11,038 nucleotides of DNA, from NCBI GenBank assembly GCA_007123195.1, contig SKLO01000451.1:1-11038 (forward strand), read 5' to 3'. The position numbers were made by a program, and so were the translations under genes. Origin of the DNA: Verrucomicrobiales bacterium. GTDB lineage: Bacteria > Verrucomicrobiota > Verrucomicrobiia > Verrucomicrobiales > SKLO01. Shown here in pieces: positions 1 through 5,295 of the stretch. The notes under the pieces were generated by a model, which worked only from the letters and a program-made list of their open reading frames with translations, did not search any database and was not told where the DNA came from. The first letter of the stretch is position 1. Each line of letters begins with the position of its first letter.

Positions 1-504
1 ACGCTGTTCGTCGAGGCCAACTACCACGAGCCACTGCTGGATGCCGATACCAAGCGACCCTGGGCGACCAAGCAGCGCATCGCTTCCCGTCACGGTCATC
101 TGTCGAACGGCCAGGTGGCCGAGTTGCTGCGCGAACTGGCGCATCCCGGGTTGAACCGGGTGGTGCTGGGTCACCTCAGTGAGGACTGCAACTGCCCGGA
201 TCTGGCGCGCAAATCCGCGGCCGCCACGCTGCTGGCGGCCGGTGCGTCCCACACCGAGGTGGCGTGTGCCTGCCAGGGAGATCCGACCCCGATGTGGTCG
301 GTCGTCCGAGCCGGGCTGGTGGAGGTCGCGGAAAACGCGGCGGAGCTGGCGGCCGTGGGTGGCGGGTTTGAGGGCGCGGAGGAACCGGCTCGGCCCGGTC
401 CCGGTGGAGCGCTGCCGGCAGCGGAGCCAGTCAGCCGCAGCAAGGCGCCGCCCCGGGACCTCGGCGAGGCCGCGCCGCGTTGCCAGAGTGAATTCAGCTG
501 GTGA
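1..504 (+). CDS. MBL-fold metallo-hydrolase, WalJ/YycJ type (C-terminal part; 5' end outside window)
   Basis: The reading frame is open from base 1 to a TGA at 502-504, giving 167 residues of a protein whose start lies upstream. It opens with TLFVEANYHEPLL, followed by a RPW..KQRI..RHGHLSN block and then VVLGHLSEDCNCPDLA. This spacing is characteristic of the C-terminal half of metallo-beta-lactamase-fold hydrolases of the WalJ/YycJ family. The histidines of the GHLS motifs are the kind used for metal binding in the fold. Members are predicted nucleases or phosphodiesterases; the substrate cannot be told from this fragment. The last 60 or so residues (after AENAAELAAVGGG) are rich in Ala, Gly, Pro and Glu and look like a disordered tail beyond the conserved domain. 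A GTG at 115 is an internal Val, not a start, because the conserved motif block begins upstream of it. The family call is fairly safe; the exact function is not. Confidence 0.85.
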   Translation, partial: TLFVEANYHEPLLDADTKRPWATKQRIASRHGHLSNGQVAELLRELAHPGLNRVVLGHLSEDCNCPDLARKSAAATLLAAGASHTEVACACQGDPTPMWSVVRAGLVEVAENAAELAAVGGGFEGAEEPARPGPGGALPAAEPVSRSKAPPRDLGEAAPRCQSEFSW

Positions 505-606
505 CCGCGTCAGCTTCAGCTTGCACGGTGGCGCGGTCGGCACGAAGCCTGTTGCTGCGCTGCTGTTTGGCGCTGCTCGGGTTTTGAACCCGATGATCTG
601 ACCGCA

Positions 607-1119
607 ATGACCGCCTCCGTTCCGCCCCTGCTCCGTGTTGTCATCGTTGCTGCCCTGCTGGTGGGCCTGGTCATGGCGGCGTTGCGCTGGTCGCGGCCCG
701 AGTCGCGCATCCCGGCCCGTCAGAAGGCGCTGATGTCGGCCGTGTCCTCGCGCAACTGGTCCAAGGTGGAGCGGCTGATGAGCGAAAATTACCGGGATCA
801 TTGGCACCACGACCGCGCGCACGCGCGCGACACGCTGAGCACGGTGGCGGGGGGATTTCTGACCCTTGAGGTCACCCTGCAGGCGCCGGTCTTGGACATC
901 GACGCGACCGGCGGCCCCGAGATCCGGGGTCGGTTGCGGCTCCAGGGATCCGGCGGCGGCTTGGCGCCGATGGTCCAGCGCGAGGTCAACCGGCTGGAGG
1001 AACCGTTTGTGTTCGTGTGGGAAAAAACCGGCTCGCTGCCGTGGCATTGGTCGCTGCTGCGGGTGGAGCAGGAGGAGTTGCAACGACGCGCTTCCCTCAA
1101 CCTGCCGGGGCTGAGGTGA
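607..1119 (+). CDS. Small membrane-anchored protein of unknown function, possibly NTF2-like
   Basis: This 170-residue protein starts at ATG 607; no clear ribosome binding site precedes it. Residues 8-26 (LLRVVIVAALLVGLVMAAL) form one hydrophobic segment, followed by basic and polar sequence, so an inner-membrane anchor with the rest outside the cytoplasm is likely. After it comes an alpha/beta domain with NWSKVERLMSENYRDHW near residues 51-67 and a terminal FVFVWEKTGSLPWHWSLLRVE strand pair. Helix, short linker, then a Trp-rich sheet is reminiscent of NTF2/SnoaL-like domains, but I infer this from pattern only. It lies 102 bp after the metallo-hydrolase and about 540 bp before rsmH, so it is probably not part of the dcw transcript. 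Its codon use fits the surroundings, and I judge it a real gene of unknown role. Confidence 0.75.
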   Translation: MTASVPPLLRVVIVAALLVGLVMAALRWSRPESRIPARQKALMSAVSSRNWSKVERLMSENYRDHWHHDRAHARDTLSTVAGGFLTLEVTLQAPVLDIDATGGPEIRGRLRLQGSGGGLAPMVQREVNRLEEPFVFVWEKTGSLPWHWSLLRVEQEELQRRASLNLPGLR

Positions 1120-1282
1120 CCCTCCCGGCTTTGGCCGGACGATCGTGAGCCTGCACCGGGCGACGCCGGGCGCTCATGGCGGCACCGCGGCAGGCGAATC
1201 GTGGCTTGCGGTCCACGCCGGGATCCGAAATTCGCGGAGGATTTGGGGAGCTGAGCTGGCGCTGCCAGTGGGTCAGAGGGGG

Positions 1283-1307
1283 CACGACAAAGTGACACTT
1301 TGTCGTG
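1283..1307. repeat. Perfect 12+1+12 bp inverted repeat
   Basis: The left arm is CACGACAAAGTG, the centre is a single A, and the right arm CACTTTGTCGTG is its exact reverse complement. As RNA it could fold as an 11-bp stem with a GAC triloop. It is followed by GGGG rather than a T tract, so it is not a standard intrinsic terminator. The very short centre also suits a dimeric DNA-binding protein or a dispersed palindromic element. It is clearly present in the sequence; its function is unknown. Confidence 0.75.
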
Positions 1308-1354
1308 GGGCATTGTCCAGCGTCCGGCCGACGACCGCCGCGCTCGCCTGAGCA

Positions 1355-1384
1355 CGCTCCCGCCCGAGCGGATTCCGCTCCCAC
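1355..1384 (-). repeat. REP-like hairpin with GTGGGAGCGG head
   Basis: Read on the minus strand, GTGGGAGCGG (1384 to 1375) leads into a perfect 6-bp stem: the plus strand has GAGCGG at 1366-1371, ATT as the loop and CCGCTC at 1375-1380. A second GGGAGCG lies further on at 1361-1355. A GTGG/GTAG tetranucleotide before a short GC hairpin is the hallmark of REP sequences mobilised by RAYT transposases. Only one unit lies in the window, so this is a resemblance, not a proven family. Confidence 0.35.
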
Positions 1385-1403
1385 CCCCAAGTCCTGAACC
1401 CGG

Positions 1404-1422
1404 CTGCCTGACCGTCAGGCAG
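1404..1422 (+). terminator. 9+1+9 bp perfect inverted repeat; weak terminator or operator candidate
   Basis: The arms are CTGCCTGAC and GTCAGGCAG around one C. As RNA it gives an 8-bp stem with a CCG loop, followed after GGAA by only four T residues (1427-1430). That is a poor but possible intrinsic terminator for transcription arriving from the upstream gene. Its end lies 27 bp before the putative -35 box of the rsmH promoter, so it could equally be an operator. I cannot separate these by eye. Confidence 0.35.
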
Positions 1423-1449
1423 GGAATTTTCCGGTTTGGTCAAGAAAGG

Positions 1450-1478
1450 TTGAATATTCGGGGCACTTACTGTTTTAT
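1450..1478 (+). promoter_or_regulatory. Candidate sigma70-type promoter for the dcw cluster
   Basis: TTGAAT at 1450-1455 and TTTTAT at 1473-1478 are separated by 17 bp, each matching 4 of 6 consensus positions. They lie in the only clearly AT-enriched patch of a GC-rich interval. A start of transcription near 1485 would leave a leader of about 170 nt before the chosen rsmH ATG. The match is modest, but position and composition support it. Confidence 0.45.
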
Positions 1479-1534
1479 GGGGTCGTGCCGTTGTCCGCTG
1501 TCGGTTTGTCTGCCTTCGCTCTGCCCCAGCCGGT

Positions 1535-1557
1535 GCCTCGCCGGTCGTTGGCGGGGC
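1535..1557 (+). promoter_or_regulatory. Stem-loop in the rsmH leader
   Basis: GCCTCGCC (1535-1542) can pair with GGCGGGGC (1550-1557) around a 7-nt loop, with one G-U wobble; two more pairs are possible outward (G1533-C1559, U1534-G1558). It would lie in the 5' leader if the promoter at 1450-1478 is used. GC-rich DNA forms such stems often, so this is a structural note only. Confidence 0.2.
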
Positions 1558-1655
1558 GCGCCAGTGCGGGTGTCACGGTGCGACTCCATGGCGGCGCTGG
1601 CACAGGCGGCGGGCGGCCCTCGTTCGGCCGCGCCCGCCTGAATTCGAATCCCGTG

Positions 1656-2660
1656 ATGAACACCTTCCAACACGTGCCGGTGCTGCTGCCGGAGGCGGTG
1701 GCCTGGATGGCACCGGCGCCCGGGCGGCGGTTGGTGGACGGCACCACGGGCGGCGGCGGTCACAGTGAGGCGTTGCTCGAGCGTGGAGCCACGGTGTTGT
1801 CGCTCGATCGCGACGGCGATGCGCTGGCGGCAGCCGGGACGCGACTGGCGCCGTTCGGGGCTCGCTCGATCCTGCGGCGGTCTGATTACCGCGAGTTCCC
1901 GCAGCGGTTGCAGGAGTTGGGTTGGGACGGGATCGATGGTCTGTTGTTGGACGTCGGGGTGTCGTCGTGGCAGATCGACGCGCCGGGGCGGGGGTTTTCG
2001 TTCCAGCAGGACGGTCCGCTGGACATGCGGATGGATGATCGGGCCGGTTTGACCGCGGCGGTGGTGGTGAACGAGTGGCCGGAGGGGGAGTTGGCGCAGG
2101 CATTTTTCCGGTATGGCGAGGAGCCGCGGGCGCGGCGGATTGCGGCGGCGATCGTGCAGCGGCGGGATCGACAGCCGTTGCGGACGACGGCGGAGCTGGC
2201 GGCGCTGGTGGAGGAGGTGTCGCCGCGGCGGGGTCGGTTGCACCCGGCGACCAAGGTGTTTCAGGCGTTGCGGATGGTGGTCAATGATGAGTTGGGGGCG
2301 CTGGAGGCGGCGCTGGAAGCGGCGCCGGGCTGGCTTCGACCGGGGGGACGGTTGGTGGTGATTTCGTTTCACTCGCTGGAGGATCGGTTGGTGAAGCGGT
2401 TTTTGCGGCGGTGTTCGAGCGCGGAGCTGGACCGGCCCGAGTGGCCGGCGCCGCGGCCGAACCCGGATCATAGCCTGCGGCTGCTGACGCGGCGGCCGGT
2501 GGTGCCAGGGGAGCAGGAGTTGGCGGGCAATCCGCGCGCCCGCAGCGCGCGGTTGCGTGCGGCCGAGCGCCTGGCTGGTCCCGGTGCGAGGCCGGTTGGT
2601 GGCGGCGATGAATTGAATCAACCTTCAACCGACGGGGAGAGGGAGGACCCGGAACGATGA
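1656..2660 (+). CDS. rsmH: 16S rRNA (cytosine1402-N4)-methyltransferase RsmH (MraW)
   Basis: RsmH uses S-adenosylmethionine to methylate N4 of C1402 in the decoding centre of 16S rRNA. The 334-residue product has the family motifs in order: HVPVLLPE at 6-13, the SAM-binding DGTTGGGGHS at 28-37, LDRD at 50-53, LLDVGVSS at 97-104, RGFSF..DGPLDMRMD at 112-127, HPATKVFQALRM at 196-207 and SFHSLEDRLVK at 237-247. A C-terminal NPRARSARLRAAER element is also typical. I start at ATG 1656 because homologues begin just before HVPVLLPE. The frame stays open back to a GTG at 1485, but that adds 57 residues of low-complexity sequence unlike the family. No clear ribosome binding site is seen. The stop overlaps the next start as ATGA. 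It is the first gene of the dcw cluster here and is rich in G-ending codons. Confidence 0.96.
   Translation: MNTFQHVPVLLPEAVAWMAPAPGRRLVDGTTGGGGHSEALLERGATVLSLDRDGDALAAAGTRLAPFGARSILRRSDYREFPQRLQELGWDGIDGLLLDVGVSSWQIDAPGRGFSFQQDGPLDMRMDDRAGLTAAVVVNEWPEGELAQAFFRYGEEPRARRIAAAIVQRRDRQPLRTTAELAALVEEVSPRRGRLHPATKVFQALRMVVNDELGALEAALEAAPGWLRPGGRLVVISFHSLEDRLVKRFLRRCSSAELDRPEWPAPRPNPDHSLRLLTRRPVVPGEQELAGNPRARSARLRAAERLAGPGARPVGGGDELNQPSTDGEREDPER
2634..2647 (+). promoter_or_regulatory. Strong ribosome binding site of the FtsL-like gene
   Basis: GGGGAGAGGGAGGA contains GGAGG at 2642-2646, ten bases before ATG 2657, inside the 3' end of rsmH. It fixes the start of the downstream gene, and it stands out because most genes in this cluster have no recognisable Shine-Dalgarno sequence. 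Confidence 0.7.
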
Positions 2661-3280
2661 GAGGGCGCAAACGATACCGGCAGAACGTGCCGCTGGCGGA
2701 CCTGGTAATCTGGGCCGGGGTGTTTGTGTTCCTGGCGTTTTTTGGCGGGCTGTATGCGTCGGTGCGCAACAGCCAGATCCTGATTGGTCACACGGCGCGC
2801 GATCTGGAGATCCGGCTGGAGCAGTTGCAGCAGGACGTGGCGGGGCTGGAGCTGATGCGGGAGCAGTTGTTGGAGCCGGCGGCGCTGGAGCGGCGCTTGC
2901 GGCGGGTGGAATCGCGGCTCAAGCCGATCGAGCCCGGCCAGTTGATCACGGTGGAGCTGGCACCGCCTGACGATCCGCTGCTGGCGTTGACGTTGAACGG
3001 CGGGGAGACGGCGGACGAGCTACCGGCCTCCGAGCGCGGCGGCTGGGATCTGCTGCCGCGCACGCCGGTGCTGGAGACGGCGACCAGGCGTGCGCCCGGC
3101 GCAGAGCGGCCGGAGGGCGCCACCGCGGTGGCTCGCGATCAGCGCGATCAGCGCGATCAGCGCGACCACGGACGGTCGGCGGTGATGGGCGCGGGACTTT
3201 CGTTTGATCCCCTGCCCGGCGCCGGGCCCGCGGTGAGGCGGGCGGTGCCGGTGACCTCGTCGGGAGGGGCGGCGCCGTGA
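2657..3280 (+). CDS. ftsL: FtsL-like divisome protein with long C-terminal tail
   Basis: The product has 207 residues: a basic N-terminus (MRGRKRYRQN), one membrane segment at about 14-36, then a heptad-like stretch at about 47-90 (ARDLEIRLEQLQQDVAGLEL and onward) expected to form a coiled coil. Short cytoplasmic tail, membrane helix and periplasmic coiled coil, placed between rsmH and ftsI, is the signature of FtsL, which pairs with FtsB and activates the FtsWI septal synthase. Family members share little sequence, so the call rests on architecture and position. FtsL is usually near 100-120 residues; here roughly 100 extra residues follow the coiled coil. They are rich in Pro, Ala, Gly and Arg and include RDQRDQRDQRDH at 160-171. 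The start overlaps the rsmH stop by ATGA, so coupled translation is likely. Confidence 0.75.
   Translation: MRGRKRYRQNVPLADLVIWAGVFVFLAFFGGLYASVRNSQILIGHTARDLEIRLEQLQQDVAGLELMREQLLEPAALERRLRRVESRLKPIEPGQLITVELAPPDDPLLALTLNGGETADELPASERGGWDLLPRTPVLETATRRAPGAERPEGATAVARDQRDQRDQRDHGRSAVMGAGLSFDPLPGAGPAVRRAVPVTSSGGAAP
3134..3169 (+). repeat. Tandem 9-bp repeat inside the FtsL-like gene
   Basis: CGCGATCAG occurs three times in a row (3134-3160), followed by a diverged fourth copy CGCGACCAC. In frame it encodes RDQ three times and then RDH. The unit is a multiple of three, so copy number can change without a frameshift. Confidence 0.9.
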
Positions 3281-3414
3281 GTGGCTGGCCCGGGCCAGCG
3301 GCGGCGGGAGTGGTCCCGACGGGCCGAATTGAACATCCGCACCCGCAGGGAGCGGCCGTCTGGCGATGGTGCCGGGCAGCCGTGGCGGACCAACGACTGC
3401 GCACCCTATCATGA
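3277..3414 (+). CDS. Possible 45-residue coupling ORF between ftsL and ftsI
   Basis: A GTG at 3277 overlaps the ftsL stop as GTGA. The frame ends in TGA at 3412-3414, overlapping the chosen ftsI ATG (3411) as ATGA. GGGAGGGG at 3262-3269 gives a good ribosome binding site, with nine bases between GGAGG and the GTG. The 45-residue product begins VSGWPGPAAAGVVPTGRIEH, has no membrane segment and resembles nothing I know. It may act only by passing ribosomes on to ftsI, which has no ribosome binding site of its own. High GC makes chance open frames common, so I give this low confidence as a protein. The double 4-bp overlap with a proper binding site is what makes it worth listing. Confidence 0.3.
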   Translation: MSGWPGPAAAGVVPTGRIEHPHPQGAAVWRWCRAAVADQRLRTLS

Positions 3415-5285
3415 GCCGACCGGTTGCCGCCAGCGTGGAGCATCCGACCGACTGCGGACCGGAAGGTCGGCGGGCGTTGTTGGTGTGCGCCGCGATGATG
3501 GTGGTGTTCAGCTTGTTGTCGGCGCGGCTGATCGAGCTTCAGCATGGGCGCCACGAGGAGTTGCGGGAGCGGGCCGAGGCGGCCCAGCGCACGCGGGTGG
3601 AGTTGCCGGCGCGGCGCGGCGAGTTGCGCGACCGCAACGGCGTGTTGCTGGCGTGCGACCAATCGGTGCACGACTTGTATGTCGACAAGGTGCACCTGCG
3701 TCATCCCGAGGTGGCGGCGCGCAGCCTGGCGCAGAGGGAGGGGATGACCGTGCGTGACGTGCGGCGATTGTTCAACGAGGAGCAGATCGTCGAGCAGCAC
3801 CTGCGGCATGTGGCGGCGGTGTTGGCGCAGGGGTTGCAGGAGGACGAGGAGCCGTGGCGCGAGCAGTTGCTGGCGCCGCGGCCGCTTGAGATCACGGTGG
3901 CGCGGGCGCTGGAGGATCGGGCGGCGCAGTTGTGGCGGGAATGGCTGGAGCAGAACCACGTCGAGGGCGGGGTGTATTTTCGCGATGCGGTGAAACGGTT
4001 CTACGCCCATGCCGACCGGATTACTCAGGTGCTGGGGTTTGTCGACCACCGTCACATCGGTCGCGAGGGGGTGGAGGCGACGATGAACGAGTGGCTGACG
4101 GGGCGCGCCGGATTTCGCGACATCGAGCGCGACGGCCGCGGCCGTGAGCTGCCGGTCTATCGGCGGGCGCAGCGGGCACCGCAGCACGGACATCACGTGC
4201 ACCTGACCATCGACATGCAGCTTCAGGAGATTCTCGAGCAGGTGCTGGAGCAGGCGATGCTGGAATATTTGCCGGAAAAGGTCATGGCGGTGGTGGTGGA
4301 ACCGTCCAGCGGCGATGTGCTGGCGTTGGGTGCGCGGCCGGCATGGATTCGTGGTGCCAGCGCGGGCATGCGGCGCAACCTGGCGATCACGGATGTGTAT
4401 GAGCCGGGCTCGACCTTCAAACTGGTGACCCTGGCGGCGGCGTTCGAGGAGGGGATCTGCGGTCCCGGTAGCAGTTATTTTTGCCATCACGGTCACTACA
4501 GCGATCCGGCGCTGCCGGTGCCGTTGCGGGATGCCGGGTCCTATGGCGACCTGACGGCGGTGGAGATCTTCGCCAAGTCGAGCAACATCGGCACCTACCA
4601 GATGGCGCGCCGGCTTGGCAGCGAGCGGCTGCATCGTCATGCGCAGCAGTTTGGTTTCGGGCGGGCCACCGGCATCGCGCTGACCGCCGAGGGGACCGGG
4701 CGGCTGCGCTCGCCGGACCAGTGGAGCGGCACGTCGTTGTCGCGGGTGATGATGGGTTACGAGGTGTCGGTAACGACCCTGCAGATGGCGCTGGCAACCG
4801 CGGTGGTGGCCAACGAGGGGTTGTTGATGCAACCGCGGCTGGTGGATCGCATCGTCGATGCCGATGGGGCGGCGGTGGAGGTGTTTGATCCGGAACCGGT
4901 GCGGCGGGTGCTGCGCCCCGAGGTGGCGCGCCAGGTTCGCGATGCCATGGTGGCGGTGACCCGGGAGGGCGGCACCGGCACGCGGGCGGCGCTGGAAGGC
5001 ATCGATGTAGCCGGCAAAACCGGCACCGCACGCAAGTTCGATCCGGCCTCGCGGCAGTATGCGGAGGGGCGCTACGTGGCGTCGTTCATCGGCTTTGCCC
5101 CGGCCGAGGCGCCGCAGCTGGCCGCGGTGGTGGTGGTGGACGACCCGCGCAGCGATCCCGAGCAACGCTTCGGCGGACAGGTGGCTGCGCCGGTGTTCGC
5201 TGAGTTGATGGAGCGCAGCCTGGGTCATTTGCGCTCGGCCGGAGTCGGTGCGAATTGGACCGTCCATGATTTCGACGATGAGTAA
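3411..5285 (+). CDS. ftsI: Peptidoglycan D,D-transpeptidase FtsI (class B penicillin-binding protein)
   Basis: FtsI cross-links peptidoglycan at the septum, working with FtsW. The 624-residue product has a membrane anchor at about 21-40 and then the class B PBP pedestal opening with RGELRDRNG at 69-77. The transpeptidase domain carries all three active-site motifs: S334-T-F-K337 in EPGSTFKLVT, S390-S-N392, and K536-T-G538 in AGKTGTA. GRATGIALTAEGTGRL near 417-431 and QMALATAVVANEG near 458-470 are typical too. There are no C-terminal PASTA repeats. I chose ATG 3411 because it leaves a short cytoplasmic tail and meets the upstream 45-codon frame in an ATGA overlap; ATG 3366, 15 codons upstream in frame, is possible. 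Neither has a clear ribosome binding site. Its position between ftsL and murE supports FtsI over another class B PBP such as SpoVD or PBP2. Confidence 0.95.
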   Translation: MSRPVAASVEHPTDCGPEGRRALLVCAAMMVVFSLLSARLIELQHGRHEELRERAEAAQRTRVELPARRGELRDRNGVLLACDQSVHDLYVDKVHLRHPEVAARSLAQREGMTVRDVRRLFNEEQIVEQHLRHVAAVLAQGLQEDEEPWREQLLAPRPLEITVARALEDRAAQLWREWLEQNHVEGGVYFRDAVKRFYAHADRITQVLGFVDHRHIGREGVEATMNEWLTGRAGFRDIERDGRGRELPVYRRAQRAPQHGHHVHLTIDMQLQEILEQVLEQAMLEYLPEKVMAVVVEPSSGDVLALGARPAWIRGASAGMRRNLAITDVYEPGSTFKLVTLAAAFEEGICGPGSSYFCHHGHYSDPALPVPLRDAGSYGDLTAVEIFAKSSNIGTYQMARRLGSERLHRHAQQFGFGRATGIALTAEGTGRLRSPDQWSGTSLSRVMMGYEVSVTTLQMALATAVVANEGLLMQPRLVDRIVDADGAAVEVFDPEPVRRVLRPEVARQVRDAMVAVTREGGTGTRAALEGIDVAGKTGTARKFDPASRQYAEGRYVASFIGFAPAEAPQLAAVVVVDDPRSDPEQRFGGQVAAPVFAELMERSLGHLRSAGVGANWTVHDFDDE

Positions 5286-5295
5286 TGCCACCAAC

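Larger units (their letters stand above)
1120..1449. other. Non-coding interval upstream of the dcw cluster with three palindromes
   Basis: No open frame here looks like a real protein: the short frames on both strands have Arg/Ala/Pro-biased, motif-free translations. The interval contains three compact palindromic elements (1283-1307, 1355-1384, 1404-1422), listed separately. It becomes distinctly AT-richer from about 1424, just before the putative promoter. An mraZ gene, commonly found directly upstream of rsmH, is not present. Confidence 0.7.

Noticed and set aside
577..593. 7-bp hairpin (TCGGGTT, loop TTG, AACCCGA) before the gene at 607
   Set aside because: No T tract follows and the stem is short. 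It could be a weak structure, but I cannot support a terminator or regulatory call.
1145..1351. Short plus-strand frame in the intergenic region, and a minus-strand frame at 798-1355
   Set aside because: Both run through the perfect palindrome at 1283-1307, have no ribosome binding site and give motif-free sequence.
1120..1655. MraZ binding boxes (TGGG repeats at 10-bp spacing)
   Set aside because: I looked for evenly spaced TGGG direct repeats ahead of rsmH and found none convincing.
3134..3169. CRISPR-like or IS-related repeat
   Set aside because: The repeat is a 9-bp head-to-tail unit inside a coding frame, without spacers or flanking inverted repeats.
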